Shown: positions 42,893 through 52,868 of the stretch, piece after piece
Numbering within the stretch: position 1 is the stretch's first letter
Layout: every line of letters starts with the position of its first letter
From: Comamonadaceae bacterium
GTDB lineage: Bacteria; Pseudomonadota; Gammaproteobacteria; Burkholderiales; Burkholderiaceae_C
Assembly: GCA_947478725.1 (NCBI GenBank)
Contig: CANJWZ010000007.1
Coordinates: forward strand, 52,678 to 116,677
Length of the DNA: 64,000 bases
Direction of reading: 5' to 3'
Notes under the pieces: generated by a model
Database searches by the model: none
Told to the model about the DNA's origin: nothing
Seen by the model: only the letters and a program-made list of their open reading frames with translations
Position numbers and translations under genes: made by a program

Positions 42893-43717
42893 GTGCAACA
42901 CTCCTCACAATACGAAGATTTCATGCGCCACGTTGACACGCACGGCGTGTTCAAGGCCGACCGTACCGGCACGGGTACCAAAAGCGTGTTTGGCTACCAG
43001 ATGCGGTTTGATCTGAAACAGGGCTTTCCGCTGGTCACGACCAAGAAGGTGCACCTCAAATCCATCGTGCATGAGCTGCTGTGGTTTCTGCAAGGGTCCA
43101 GCGACAACAACTGGCTCAAAGAGCGCGGCGTGACGATCTGGGACGAATGGGCGCGCGCCGATGGCGACCTGGGCCCCGTGTATGGCGTGCAGTGGCGCAG
43201 CTGGCCCACACCTGACGGCGGTCACATTGACCAGATCACGGATGTGATCAAGACCCTGAAGACCAACCCGGACTCACGCCGGATCATCGTCAGCGCCTGG
43301 AACGTGGCGGACCTGAGCAAGATGGCGCTGATGCCTTGCCATGCCTTCTTTCAGTTTTACGTGGCCCCAGCAACAACACCAGGCGGCAAGGGGCAGTTGA
43401 GCTGCCAGCTGTACCAGCGCAGTGCTGACATTTTTCTGGGCGTGCCTTTCAACATTGCCAGCTACGCGTTGCTGACCCACATGGTGGCGCAGCAATGCGA
43501 CCTGGACGTGGGGGACTTTGTCTGGACCGGCGGAGACTGCCACATTTACAGCAACCATCACGAGCAGGTGGCACTGCAATTAAGCCGTGAGCCACTGCCC
43601 TACCCCACACTCCACATCAAACGCAAACCTGAATCCATTTTTGATTATGGGTTTGATGATTTTGAATTCGTGAATTACCAGCACCACCCGGCCATCAAGG
43701 CGCCGGTGGCGGTGTAG
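42893..43717 (+). CDS. thyA: Thymidylate synthase
   Basis: A 274-residue enzyme converting dUMP to dTMP with methylenetetrahydrofolate. '[20 protein letters not shown]' binds phosphate, '[12 protein letters not shown]' holds the nucleophilic Cys, and '[20 protein letters not shown]' is the substrate loop. The start is GTG 42893, 1 bp after ccdB; the track start (42860, GTG) lies inside ccdB. A near-family insert ('[11 protein letters not shown]') sits after the Cys loop. Confidence 0.95.
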   Translation: MQHSSQYEDFMRHVDTHGVFKADRTGTGTKSVFGYQMRFDLKQGFPLVTTKKVHLKSIVHELLWFLQGSSDNNWLKERGVTIWDEWARADGDLGPVYGVQWRSWPTPDGGHIDQITDVIKTLKTNPDSRRIIVSAWNVADLSKMALMPCHAFFQFYVAPATTPGGKGQLSCQLYQRSADIFLGVPFNIASYALLTHMVAQQCDLDVGDFVWTGGDCHIYSNHHEQVALQLSREPLPYPTLHIKRKPESIFDYGFDDFEFVNYQHHPAIKAPVAV

Positions 43718-43733
43718 GGCAAGGCAGCAGCGC

Positions 43734-44228
43734 ATGAAGATCAACATGATTTTTGCCAGGTCGGCCAACGGCGTGATTGGCAACAACAACGCGATGCCCT
43801 GGCACTTGCCTGAAGACCTGGCACATTTCAAAAAGCTCACGCTCGGCAGTCCTGTGATCATGGGCCGCAAAACCTGGGATTCATTGCCGCCAAAATTTCG
43901 CCCGCTGCCTGGCCGTACCAATCTGGTCATCACCCGCCAGACCCACTGGCAGGCGCAAGGCGCGACCACCGCTGGCAGCCTACAGGAGGCTTTGGCGCTG
44001 TGCCAATCTTCAAGCGAAGTCTGGATCATTGGCGGAGCACAAATCTACGCGCAAGCCGAGCCCTTGGCCAGCCGGATTGAGGTGACGCAGATCGACCAAG
44101 ACTTCGAAGGCGATGCCTTTGCGCCCACCCTTGGCGCCCAATGGATTCCCGGACACAGTCAGGCACAGCTGTCTTCCAGCGGACTGGGTTTCAGGTTTAT
44201 CACTTATACACAACCACGAGGAGAATGA
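43734..44228 (+). CDS. folA: Dihydrofolate reductase
   Basis: A 164-residue enzyme regenerating tetrahydrofolate. Motifs are 'SANGVIGNNNAMPWHLPEDL' (with the catalytic Asp), 'VIMGRKTWDSLP' (NADPH phosphate) and 'WIIGGAQIYAQ'. It follows thyA by 16 bp, the usual thyA-folA pairing. Confidence 0.96.
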   Translation: MKINMIFARSANGVIGNNNAMPWHLPEDLAHFKKLTLGSPVIMGRKTWDSLPPKFRPLPGRTNLVITRQTHWQAQGATTAGSLQEALALCQSSSEVWIIGGAQIYAQAEPLASRIEVTQIDQDFEGDAFAPTLGAQWIPGHSQAQLSSSGLGFRFITYTQPRGE

Positions 44229-44229
44229 G

Positions 44230-44826
44230 ATGTCAGGAAGCGGATTTCACGTACACGGGCCCCACGACCACGAGCTGGAGCATGCGGCGCAAGGCGGGCA
44301 TGGCGAGCATGACGAAAAAGACAAGGGTTTGACCGCGCAAATTGCCGTGATCACCGCCATCATTGCCACTGTCGGCGCCATTTTTGCCTACATGGGCGGG
44401 GCCACACAGGCTAACGCAGGCCTGTACAAAAACAACGCGGCCATCAAGAAAACAGAAGCGTCCAACCAGTGGAATTACTTTCAGGCCAAAAGCACCAAAC
44501 AGTCGCTAGCCGAGGTCTCGCGCGACCTGTCGGCCGAAAGCGCGAAAGACAAGTACCAGGCCAAGATTGACCGGTACGAAAAAGAAAAGAACGACATCAA
44601 AGAGACGGCTGAAAAGCTTGAAAAAGAATCCAACGACTGGGATAAAAAGTCAGACGAACAAATGCACCAACACCACCGCTGGGCCCAAGCCACCACGGTG
44701 TTGCAAATATCAATTGCCATGGCAGCCATTGCCCTTTTGACGCGCAAGCGCTGGGTTGAATATGTCATGTTTGCAGCGGCCGCAGGTGGTCTGGCTGTTG
44801 GCGTATTGGCCCTGCTTCATATCTAG
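44230..44826 (+). CDS. DUF4337 membrane protein with His-rich N-terminus
   Basis: A 198-residue protein; the real start is ATG 44230, as the track ORF begins inside folA. The N-terminal 28 residues are rich in His, Asp and Glu ('HVHGPHDHELEHAAQGGHGE'). Then come one transmembrane segment ('AVITAIIATVGAIFAYMGGA'), a long charged coiled coil ('KYQAKIDRYEKEKNDIKETA') and two C-terminal transmembrane segments. Function unknown; the His-rich part could bind metal. Confidence 0.85.
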   Translation: MSGSGFHVHGPHDHELEHAAQGGHGEHDEKDKGLTAQIAVITAIIATVGAIFAYMGGATQANAGLYKNNAAIKKTEASNQWNYFQAKSTKQSLAEVSRDLSAESAKDKYQAKIDRYEKEKNDIKETAEKLEKESNDWDKKSDEQMHQHHRWAQATTVLQISIAMAAIALLTRKRWVEYVMFAAAAGGLAVGVLALLHI

Positions 44827-44836
44827 CATCAGCCTT

Positions 44837-44892
44837 AAAGCTATATATTCAATAGCACATAGCGTCCGTATTTATTGGGTAAAAGCCCTATT
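44837..44892. repeat. Dispersed intergenic repeat, copy 8
   Basis: AAAGCTATATATTCAATAGC then GTCCGTATTTATTGGG and AAAGCCCTA. It lies in the gap between the DUF4337 gene and xth. Confidence 0.6.
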
Positions 44893-44904
44893 TAACCCTT
44901 AAAA

Positions 44905-45684
44905 ATGACCCAAATTGCCACTTGGAACGTCAATTCCCTGTCCGTGCGCTTACCGCAGGTCATTGACTGGCTGGCCACCCATCCGGTCGATGCACTGTGT
45001 CTTCAGGAACTCAAACTGACGGACGACAAGTTTCCATTCCAGGCGCTTGAGGAGGTGGGCTACCACGGTGCCGTTTTCGGTCAAAAAACCTACAACGGCG
45101 TGGCGATTCTCAGTCGCACCGTGCTCAACGATGTTTCCAAAAACATCACCGGCTTTGCGGACGAGCAGTCGCGCGTGATCGCCGCCACCATGGCCACCGA
45201 GCACGGCGACGTGCGAATTGTCAATGGCTACTTCGTCAATGGCCAGGAGCCGGGCAGCGAAAAATTTGCCTACAAGTTGAAATGGCTGGCTGGTTTGATC
45301 GCCATGCTGCGAAGCGAACTTCAGGAGCATGCCAAACTGGTACTGCTCGGCGACTTCAATATCACGGCCGATGACCGCGACAGCTACGACCCGGAAGGTT
45401 TGCGTGAAACCATTCACCACACCACCGCCGAGCGTGACCATTTCAAGGCGCTGATGGCGCTGGGCTTGACAGACGCCTTCAGAATGTTTGAACAACCCGA
45501 GAAAAGCTTCAGCTGGTGGGACTATCGGGAATTTGGTTTCAGACGCAACCGGGGACTGCGGATTGACCATATTCTGGTCAGCCAAGCGCTTAAACCCAGG
45601 GTGACCGGCTGCGTGATCGACAAAACACCGCGCAAAAATGAACGGCCAAGTGACCACGCACCGGTGATCGTTGACATCGCCTGA
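44905..45684 (+). CDS. xth: Exodeoxyribonuclease III
   Basis: A 259-residue AP endonuclease/3'-exonuclease of base-excision repair. 'ATWNVNSL' and 'LCLQELKLTDD' hold the Asn and Glu metal ligands, 'LLGDFNI' the Asp/Asn pair, 'SWWDYREFGFRRNRGLRIDH' the substrate loop and Asp, and 'NERPSDHAPVIVDI' the catalytic Asp-His. The gene is convergent with the DUF1178 gene. Confidence 0.95.
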   Translation: MTQIATWNVNSLSVRLPQVIDWLATHPVDALCLQELKLTDDKFPFQALEEVGYHGAVFGQKTYNGVAILSRTVLNDVSKNITGFADEQSRVIAATMATEHGDVRIVNGYFVNGQEPGSEKFAYKLKWLAGLIAMLRSELQEHAKLVLLGDFNITADDRDSYDPEGLRETIHHTTAERDHFKALMALGLTDAFRMFEQPEKSFSWWDYREFGFRRNRGLRIDHILVSQALKPRVTGCVIDKTPRKNERPSDHAPVIVDIA

Positions 45685-45736
45685 GTCATGAACCGACTCC
45701 TGAGCTAAGCCCCGAACTGAACCAGGACTCAAACGA

Positions 45737-46255
45737 CTACTGAAGGGTTTCCTTCAAGGCCGCCGGCATGGGCAGTGCCATCACGTCAATGCCCTCCTCT
45801 ATCAGCTCACTGGCTTCGCGCGGCGTGGCCTGACCGCGGATACTGCGCGGCTCGGCGTCGCCATAATGCATGGCGCGCGCCTGATCTGCAAAGCGCTCGC
45901 CAACATCTTCGGTGTGGGCAATCACATGACGCAAGGCCTTTAAAAACGCCGCTTGCTGTTCCAGGCTTGGGCTGGCCATTTCTGCTGCCTCGGCCACCGG
46001 CGTCAAACTGGAACCTACCTGCGCCTCTGCCGGGCGAGGTGGAGTCGCATCGTCAGGCAACTGAGCTTGGCCGGCGGGCCCTCGATGCGCCCCAAAATTG
46101 AGCCGCGGCGCACTCGGCATCTTCAGGATGGTTTTGTCTGCACACACCGGGCACTCAACGATGCCGCGCGCCAATTGCGATTGAAAGTCCTCCTCAGAAC
46201 CAAACCAGCCTTCAAAAGAATGCTGCTGTCCGCATTGAAGGTTAAGAACTTTCAC
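45737..46255 (-). CDS. DUF1178 family protein
   Basis: A 172-residue protein. Homologues start 'MKVL(D/N)LQC', so the start is the GTG at 46255; the track start lies upstream. 'CGQQHSFEGWFGSEEDFQSQ' and 'CPVCADKTILKMPSAPRLNF' form a zinc-ribbon-like N-terminal half; the C-terminal 'GERFADQARAMHYGD' is also conserved. Function unknown. It lies 39 bp after nuoN and may be read through from the nuo operon. Confidence 0.85.
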   Translation of the reverse strand: MKVLNLQCGQQHSFEGWFGSEEDFQSQLARGIVECPVCADKTILKMPSAPRLNFGAHRGPAGQAQLPDDATPPRPAEAQVGSSLTPVAEAAEMASPSLEQQAAFLKALRHVIAHTEDVGERFADQARAMHYGDAEPRSIRGQATPREASELIEEGIDVMALPMPAALKETLQ

Positions 46256-46294
46256 AATACAGCTTTCATGGCACAAGCAGGGCCAGGCAAAGCC

Positions 46295-47794
46295 TTAGCT
46301 GCCAAGGGTCTTGACGATGCTGCTGATGGACTGGGCGCACAGTGTCATCAAGCCGCCCGGCAAGATGCCCAACAGCAAAATAAGCGCACCATTGATGCTG
46401 AGTACAAACCGCGCGTCAACTGGCGCGGTGATGGCATGCACCGGGCTTTGAGCGGCATCAAAGTACATGACCTTGATGATGCGCAGATAGTAAAACGCAC
46501 CGACCAGCGACATCATCACCGCAAAAACAGCAAGCACAAGATAGCTGGTTTGCTGTGACGAAATCAGCGCTTGCAGCACCGACAGCTTGGCATAAAACCC
46601 GACCAGCGGTGGCAAGCCTGCCAATGACAGCATGACGATGGCCATCACACCTGCATAGAGCGGGCTGCGCTGGTTAAGGCCAGCCAGGTCGCTGATTTCT
46701 TCGGATTCATGCCCGGCACGTGCCAGCAGCATGATGATGCCGAACGCCGCAAGTGTCGTGAGGACATAGGTGATGGCATAAAACATGGCTGCGCTGTAGG
46801 CTGATTCAGTGTTGAGCTGGTTGCCATTGACCACACCCGACAGCATGCCGAGCAGCAAAAAGCCCATTTGCGAGATGGTAGAAAAAGCCAGCATGCGCTT
46901 GAGGTTGCTTTGTGCAATGGCCGCCAGATTGCCAACCAGCAACGAACCAATCGCCATCACAGCCAGCATTTGCTGCCAGTCGAAAGCAAGCGGAAGCAAG
47001 CCCTCCACCAGCAGGCGCAGGCAAATCGCAAAAGCAGCCAGCTGAGGTGCGCCGCCAATCAGCAAGGTAACGGCGGTAGGCGCGCCCTGATACACATCGG
47101 GTAACCACATGTGAAAAGGCACGGCACCGAGTTTGAAGGCCAGGCCAGCAACAATGAACACCAGGCCGAACACCAACACCTGGTGCTTGACCTGCCTGCT
47201 GGCAATCGCGTTGAAGACTTCATTCAAATCAAGCGAGCCTGTCGCGCCGTAAAGCATGGACAAGCCATAAAGCAAAAAGCCAGAAGCCAAAGCGCCCAGC
47301 ACAAAGTATTTCATGGCAGCTTCGGTGGCCGTGGCGTTATCACGCCGCAGCGCGACCAGCGCGTAGCTGCTGAGGGTGAGCAACTCCAGGCCCATGTAAA
47401 TGACCAGAAAATTATGACCCGAAATCATCACGAACATGCCCAGCAGGGCAAACAGACTCAGCGTGAAAAACTCGCCACCGCGCAACATGTCACGGTCAAA
47501 GGCATAGGGCCTGCCGTAAACCAATGACACCATCAGCGCAATGCATGAAAAGCACTTCAGCCAGCTGCCCATCGGGTCAACCACCACCATCTTGCCAAAG
47601 CCATAGAAGGTTTGACCGCCTGTGGCATAGGCCGCCTCGAGCGCAGCAACCACGGCCAGCGTGATGAGCGCCAACACATAAGTGACGGTTCGCATGGGCG
47701 ACTTGACACCCAGGTCAACCAGCAAGATCACACAGGCCATCACGGCCAAAATGATCTCGGGGTAAACCGCTATCCAGGAGAGTTTGTCAATCAT
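46295..47794 (-). CDS. nuoN: NADH-quinone oxidoreductase subunit N
   Basis: A 499-residue antiporter-like membrane subunit of complex I with about 14 transmembrane segments. The proton-channel Glu is in 'GLELLTLSSYALVALRR', a Lys in 'FKLGAVPFHMWLPDVYQGAP', and the Pro-broken helix in 'AQSNLKRMLAFSTISQMGF'. It pumps protons while NADH is oxidised. It is the last of 14 nuo genes. Confidence 0.96.
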   Translation of the reverse strand: MIDKLSWIAVYPEIILAVMACVILLVDLGVKSPMRTVTYVLALITLAVVAALEAAYATGGQTFYGFGKMVVVDPMGSWLKCFSCIALMVSLVYGRPYAFDRDMLRGGEFFTLSLFALLGMFVMISGHNFLVIYMGLELLTLSSYALVALRRDNATATEAAMKYFVLGALASGFLLYGLSMLYGATGSLDLNEVFNAIASRQVKHQVLVFGLVFIVAGLAFKLGAVPFHMWLPDVYQGAPTAVTLLIGGAPQLAAFAICLRLLVEGLLPLAFDWQQMLAVMAIGSLLVGNLAAIAQSNLKRMLAFSTISQMGFLLLGMLSGVVNGNQLNTESAYSAAMFYAITYVLTTLAAFGIIMLLARAGHESEEISDLAGLNQRSPLYAGVMAIVMLSLAGLPPLVGFYAKLSVLQALISSQQTSYLVLAVFAVMMSLVGAFYYLRIIKVMYFDAAQSPVHAITAPVDARFVLSINGALILLLGILPGGLMTLCAQSISSIVKTLGS

Positions 47795-47812
47795 TGCTGA
47801 ATTCTTTTGCGG

Positions 47813-49288
47813 TTAGTTCAGTTTGGATTTGGCAACATGCGCCAGCAAATCAACGACGGTGCTGTTCATCACATCGGTAAATGGCTTCGGGTACAGGCCC
47901 ATGTAAAGCGTGGCAATGGCGAGCATGGCCAGCATCAAAAACTCTCGGGCATTGATGTCCTTCAGATTCTTGACGTCATCATTGACCACCGGACCGAGGT
48001 ACACACGCTTGTACATCCACAGGGTGTAGGCTGCACCAAAAATCAGCGCGGTAGCAGAGACAAAACCAATCCAAAAGTTGAATTTGACGGCACCCAAAAT
48101 CACCATCCACTCCCCCACAAAACCAGCCGTGGCAGGCAAGCCGCAGTTGGCCATGGCAAAGAACAGGGCAAACGCGGCAAACTTGGGCATGGTGCTGACC
48201 ACACCGCCGTAGCTGGCAATCTCGCGCGAATGCACGCGGTCATACAGCACGCCAATGCACAAAAACATCGCACCTGACACAAAGCCATGGGCAATCATCT
48301 GCACGATGCCGCCCGACACGCCGAGGTCATTGAAAATAAAAAAGCCAAGCGTGACAAAACCCATGTGCGCCACCGATGAGTACGCCACCAGCTTTTTCAT
48401 GTCCTGCTGCACCAGCGCCACCAGGCCAACATAAACCACTGCGGTAAGGGACAAGGCAATCATCAGCCAGGCCCATTCACGCGACGCATCAGGCGTAATC
48501 GGCATGGAAAAACGCAGGAAACCATAAGCACCCAGCTTGAGCATGATGGCGGCCAGCACGGCAGAGCCGCCAGTGGGAGCCTCAACGTGCACATCGGGCA
48601 ACCAGGTGTGTACTGGCCACATGGGCACCTTGACAGCAAAGGCTGCAAAAAAAGCAAAGAACAACAGCGTTTGTATCGCGCTGCCCAGTGGCAGCTTGTG
48701 CCAGGTCAAAATGTCAAAGCTGCCGCCAGATTTGTTGTACAAGTAAATGAGGGCGACCAGCATCAGGAGTGAGCCGAGCAAGGTATACAAAAAGAATTTG
48801 AAGGCTGCGTAAATCTTGTTCGGCCCGCCCCAGATGCCGATGATGAGATACATCGGGATCAGCGTGGCTTCAAAAAAGACATAAAACAGCAGGCCGTCCA
48901 GCGCAGCGAACACGCCAATCATCAGACCACTCAAAATCAGGAACGAAGCCATGTACTGGTTGACGCGGGTGGTGATGGCTTCCCAGCTGGCGATGATGAC
49001 AACGACATTGATAAAGGCAGTCAGGATCACAAACCACAGCGAGATACCGTCCACGCCGAGGTGGTAATTGACATTGAAGCGGGCTATCCAGCTGCCCTTT
49101 TCAACAAACTGCATCGCAGAAGTGCCGAGCTTGAAGCCGTCATACAGTGGCAGGGTGACCAAAAAGCTGACAACAGCACCGATCAATGCAACCCAGCGCA
49201 CGCTGCGAGCCTGGTCATCACGGCCAATGGCCAACAGAATGACACCAAAAATGATTGGCGTCCAAATCGCAAGGCTGAGCAATCCCAT
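47813..49288 (-). CDS. nuoM: NADH-quinone oxidoreductase subunit M
   Basis: A 491-residue antiporter-like subunit. 'FYVFFEATLIPMYLIIGIWG' holds the key Glu, 'KVPMWPVHTWLPDVHVEAPT' the Lys-His region, and 'VQQDMKKLVAYSSVAHMGFV' the central broken helix. It ends 18 bp before the nuoN start. Confidence 0.96.
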   Translation of the reverse strand: MGLLSLAIWTPIIFGVILLAIGRDDQARSVRWVALIGAVVSFLVTLPLYDGFKLGTSAMQFVEKGSWIARFNVNYHLGVDGISLWFVILTAFINVVVIIASWEAITTRVNQYMASFLILSGLMIGVFAALDGLLFYVFFEATLIPMYLIIGIWGGPNKIYAAFKFFLYTLLGSLLMLVALIYLYNKSGGSFDILTWHKLPLGSAIQTLLFFAFFAAFAVKVPMWPVHTWLPDVHVEAPTGGSAVLAAIMLKLGAYGFLRFSMPITPDASREWAWLMIALSLTAVVYVGLVALVQQDMKKLVAYSSVAHMGFVTLGFFIFNDLGVSGGIVQMIAHGFVSGAMFLCIGVLYDRVHSREIASYGGVVSTMPKFAAFALFFAMANCGLPATAGFVGEWMVILGAVKFNFWIGFVSATALIFGAAYTLWMYKRVYLGPVVNDDVKNLKDINAREFLMLAMLAIATLYMGLYPKPFTDVMNSTVVDLLAHVAKSKLN

Positions 49289-49324
49289 TCTTATTTTTCC
49301 TGCTTGTTCTTATTTGCGTCGTGC

Positions 49325-51361
49325 TTACTTGTTCAGCCAGACAAAGTACGTCATGAGCACAAACACGCCGATGATCATGCCAAAGGCATAGTGATAGATG
49401 TAACCCGACTGCAAGCGCCGCACGAGGCTGGACACCCAGCCCACCATCTTCCACGAGCCATTGACCAACGTGCCATCAATCACTTTTTGGTCGCCGATTT
49501 TCCACAAGCCCATCCCGAGTGCGCGAGTACCTCGCGCAAGTACGTTTTCATTGAACCAGTCGAGGTAGTACTTGTTTTCAAGCAGTACATAAAGCGGATG
49601 GAAAAGGCGCCTGATAGTCGCCGGCAAAGCCGGATTGACCCTATACAAATACCAGGCCAGCACGGCGCCTGACAGGGCTAGCCAGAAAGGCGCGGTCATC
49701 AAGCCGTGCAGTGCCATTTGTACCGGTCCGTGAAACGCTTTGGCCAGCTCTTGCATGGCGGGGTGCTTTTGAAGATTGACAAAAATTGCGTCTTTGAAAA
49801 AATCGCCAAACAGCATGGGCTGGATGGTCATGAAGCCAATCACCACCGAAGGAATGGCCAGCAGGACGAGCGGCACGGTCACCACCCAGGGTGATTCACG
49901 CGATTCGTGGTGTGGTGCATGGTGGTCATGCGCGTCGTGCGCGTGGTGATGCGAATGGTGGTGCGCATCAGGATTCTGGTCGTGACGCTCCTTGCCGTGG
50001 AACACCAGGAAGTAAAGACGGAAAGAATAAAAAGCGGTGATAAAAACCCCCGCCAGCACAGCAAAGTGCGCAAAACCGGCACCCGCCAGATGGCTCTCGT
50101 GCACGGCTTCAATGATGCTGTCTTTTGAGTAAAAACCTGCGAACAATGGCGTGCCAATCAACGCCAGTGTGCCGAGCAGAAAAGTGATCCAGGTGATCGG
50201 CATGGTCTTGCGCACGCCGCCCATCCAGCGAATGTCCTGGTTGTGGTGCATGCCCAAAATGACGGAGCCTGCCGCCAGGAACAGCAGCGCCTTGAAGAAC
50301 GCATGCGTCATTAAATGGAATACAGCCACCGAGTAAGCCGACGCACCGAGCGCGACCGTCATGTAACCCAGCTGCGACAAGGTTGAATAGGCCACGACGC
50401 GCTTGATGTCGTTTTGAATGATGCCCATAAAGCCCATGAACAGCGCAGTGATGCCGCCAATCACCATGATGAAGCTCAGCGCGGTATCACTGAGCTCAAA
50501 CAGCGGCGACATGCGGGCCACCATGAAAATGCCAGCCGTGACCATCGTGGCCGCGTGGATCAATGCCGAGATAGGCGTCGGGCCTTCCATCGAGTCGGGC
50601 AGCCAAACGTGCAGCGGGAACTGGGCCGACTTGCCCATCGCACCAATGAAAAGGCAGATGCAGACGACGGTGACCAACATCCAGCTGGTGCCAGGAAGCG
50701 TGAGTTTTGCAAGCTCGCCGCCCTTGGCAAAGGCTTCGCTGTAGTTCAACGTGCCCGCGAAGGCGGCAATCAGGCCAATGCCCAGAATGAAACCGAAGTC
50801 ACCGACCCGGTTGACCAAAAACGCCTTCATATTGGCATGGGTCGCACTCGGTTTGTTGTAATAAAAACCAATCAGCAAATACGAAACCAGGCCCACAGCC
50901 TCCCAGCCAAAGAAAAGCTGGAGCATGTTGTTGCTCATCACCAGCATCAGCATGGCGAAAGTAAACAGCGAGATATAACCAAAAAAGCGGTTGTAGCCCT
51001 CTTCTTCATCCATGTAGCCGATGGTGTAAATGTGCACCATGAGCGACACAAAGGTCACCACGCACATCATCATGGCACTCAGGCCGTCGACCAGAAAACC
51101 AACTTCCATCTTCAAGCCACCAACGACCATCCAGGTATAGATCGTTTCATTGAATCGCGCGCCGTCCATGGCCACGCTTTTGAGCGTCATGGCAGACAAG
51201 ATAAACGCCAGCAAAACACCCAGAATCGTCAAGGTGTGCGACAGTCGGCGACCCAACCAATTGCCACCGAAAGCGGTGCCAAAGACCCCCGCCAAAACGG
51301 CTCCAGCCAAAGGCAGCAAGGGGACAGCGAGTAGCGCAGAGACAGAAAGGGTTTGACTCAT
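49325..51361 (-). CDS. nuoL: NADH-quinone oxidoreductase subunit L
   Basis: A 678-residue subunit with about 16 transmembrane segments and the lateral helix at the C-terminus. 'FGWEAVGLVSYLLIGFYYNK' holds the Glu; 'KSAQFPLHVWLPDSMEGPTP' the Lys-His region. A His-rich loop ('DAHHHSHHHAHDAHDHHAPH', residues about 462-484) lies between two late transmembrane segments and may bind metal. Confidence 0.96.
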   Translation of the reverse strand: MSQTLSVSALLAVPLLPLAGAVLAGVFGTAFGGNWLGRRLSHTLTILGVLLAFILSAMTLKSVAMDGARFNETIYTWMVVGGLKMEVGFLVDGLSAMMMCVVTFVSLMVHIYTIGYMDEEEGYNRFFGYISLFTFAMLMLVMSNNMLQLFFGWEAVGLVSYLLIGFYYNKPSATHANMKAFLVNRVGDFGFILGIGLIAAFAGTLNYSEAFAKGGELAKLTLPGTSWMLVTVVCICLFIGAMGKSAQFPLHVWLPDSMEGPTPISALIHAATMVTAGIFMVARMSPLFELSDTALSFIMVIGGITALFMGFMGIIQNDIKRVVAYSTLSQLGYMTVALGASAYSVAVFHLMTHAFFKALLFLAAGSVILGMHHNQDIRWMGGVRKTMPITWITFLLGTLALIGTPLFAGFYSKDSIIEAVHESHLAGAGFAHFAVLAGVFITAFYSFRLYFLVFHGKERHDQNPDAHHHSHHHAHDAHDHHAPHHESRESPWVVTVPLVLLAIPSVVIGFMTIQPMLFGDFFKDAIFVNLQKHPAMQELAKAFHGPVQMALHGLMTAPFWLALSGAVLAWYLYRVNPALPATIRRLFHPLYVLLENKYYLDWFNENVLARGTRALGMGLWKIGDQKVIDGTLVNGSWKMVGWVSSLVRRLQSGYIYHYAFGMIIGVFVLMTYFVWLNK

Positions 51362-51368
51362 TTTCTAG

Positions 51369-51677
51369 TTAACCCTTGAGCGTATTGAGTTCGTCAACGT
51401 TGATGCTGGATTTATTGCGGAACAGCAAAACGAGAATGGCCAAACCAATGGCGGACTCAGCCGCTGCGACCGTCAGAATAAAGAACACAAAAATCTGGCC
51501 CGCCATGTCGTTCAGGTAATACGAGAACGCCACAAAGTTCATGTTGACGGCAAGCAGCATGAGCTCGATGGCCATCAACAAAACAATCAGGTTTTTGCGG
51601 TTCAGAAAAATGCCGATGACCGACAAGGCGAACAGCATCGCGCCGAGTGACAGGAAATGTCCGAGCGTGAGCGTCAT
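51369..51677 (-). CDS. nuoK: NADH-quinone oxidoreductase subunit K
   Basis: A 102-residue, three-helix membrane subunit. '[20 protein letters not shown]' and '[20 protein letters not shown]' contain the two conserved Glu residues of the central proton axis. It overlaps nuoJ by 4 bp. Confidence 0.96.
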   Translation of the reverse strand: MTLTLGHFLSLGAMLFALSVIGIFLNRKNLIVLLMAIELMLLAVNMNFVAFSYYLNDMAGQIFVFFILTVAAAESAIGLAILVLLFRNKSSINVDELNTLKG

Positions 51678-52324
51678 GCCTTTTTCTCCTCAATGACCGG
51701 GGCAGCTGGCATGGTGGCCTCCGGCATGACCGACTTCATCTTCACAAGTGTCACCCGGTCGGCGCGCTTGACCCGAACCTGCTCGGACGGATTTTGTGAC
51801 TTGGAGTCTTTGCGGGCACGCAATGTCAGGGCGATAGCCGCAATGATGGCAACCAGCAAAATAATGGCTGCAATTTCCAGCGGATAAACGTACTCTGAAT
51901 ACAACACCTTGCCAAGTTCTTTGGTGTTAGAAACCTGACTGCCCGTTTGTGCGGCCGCGTTGGCTGCCTTGGGTGGCTCCCTGAAGCCGCCCATCAGCAC
52001 ATAAGACATTTCTAGCGCGATCAGCGCGCCGACAGAGCCTGCCAGCGGGAAGTGCTTCCAGAAACCCTGCCGAACACCATCAAGATTGATGTCGAGCATC
52101 ATCACCACAAACAAAAACAGCACCATCACGGCACCCACATACACCAACACCAGCGTGATCGCCAGAAACTCAGCTTTGAGCAAAATCCAGATGGCGGCAG
52201 CCTGAAAAAAGGCCAGCACAAGGTACAAGGCCGCATGCACTGGGTTGCGCGCCGTGATGACACGGAATGCAGCAAACAGCATCAGCGCAGCAAACACATA
52301 AAAAAGACCTGTTTTAGCGTCCAT
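51674..52324 (-). CDS. nuoJ: NADH-quinone oxidoreductase subunit J
   Basis: A 216-residue membrane subunit with five transmembrane segments. '[20 protein letters not shown]' and '[20 protein letters not shown]' are the conserved helices with the pi-bulge region. The C-terminal 50 residues form a charged cytoplasmic tail. Confidence 0.95.
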   Translation of the reverse strand: MDAKTGLFYVFAALMLFAAFRVITARNPVHAALYLVLAFFQAAAIWILLKAEFLAITLVLVYVGAVMVLFLFVVMMLDINLDGVRQGFWKHFPLAGSVGALIALEMSYVLMGGFREPPKAANAAAQTGSQVSNTKELGKVLYSEYVYPLEIAAIILLVAIIAAIALTLRARKDSKSQNPSEQVRVKRADRVTLVKMKSVMPEATMPAAPVIEEKKA

Positions 52325-52369
52325 GTTGCTTTCGAATTCTTTTTAGGATGGGGCGATGTTGAGCCAGGA

Positions 52370-52867
52370 CTAACGAAACTTGGCATCCGCAGCGCGGCTG
52401 GCAGCAATTTCAGTTTCATAACGGTCGCCTACTGCCAGCAGCATTTCTTTGGTGAAGTACAAATCGCCCCGCTTTTCACCGTGGTATTCAAAAATATGCG
52501 TTTCAACAATCGAATCGACCGGGCAGCTTTCTTCACAAAATCCACAAAAAATGCATTTGGTCAGGTCTATGTCGTAGCGCGATGTGCGGCGGCTACCGTC
52601 TTCGCGCACATCAGACTCAATCGTGATGGCCATCGCCGGGCAAACGGCTTCACAGAGCTTGCAGGCAATGCAGCGTTCTTCTCCGTTTTCGTATCGGCGA
52701 AGTGCGTGCAGGCCCCGAAAACGCGGGCTCTGCGGTGTCTTTTCTTCAGGAAACTGAACCGTGATCTTGCGCTTGAACATGTACTTGCCGGTCAAGGCCA
52801 TGCCTTTGAACAGCTCGGTGAGCATGAAGCTCGAAGCGAAATCTTTGAGGGAGGCAACGGTGCTCAT
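52370..52867 (-). CDS. nuoI: NADH-quinone oxidoreductase subunit I
   Basis: A 165-residue peripheral-arm subunit holding clusters N6a and N6b: '[12 protein letters not shown]' and '[12 protein letters not shown]' with the two outer Cys. The start is ATG 52867, as the longer track start runs into nuoH. One base separates it from the nuoH stop. Confidence 0.96.
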   Translation of the reverse strand: MSTVASLKDFASSFMLTELFKGMALTGKYMFKRKITVQFPEEKTPQSPRFRGLHALRRYENGEERCIACKLCEAVCPAMAITIESDVREDGSRRTSRYDIDLTKCIFCGFCEESCPVDSIVETHIFEYHGEKRGDLYFTKEMLLAVGDRYETEIAASRAADAKFR

Positions 52868-52868
52868 G

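Noticed and set aside
50414-51334. 306-codon plus-strand ORF opposite nuoL
   Set aside because: Antisense to a certain gene, His/Gln/Arg-rich with no recognisable motif.
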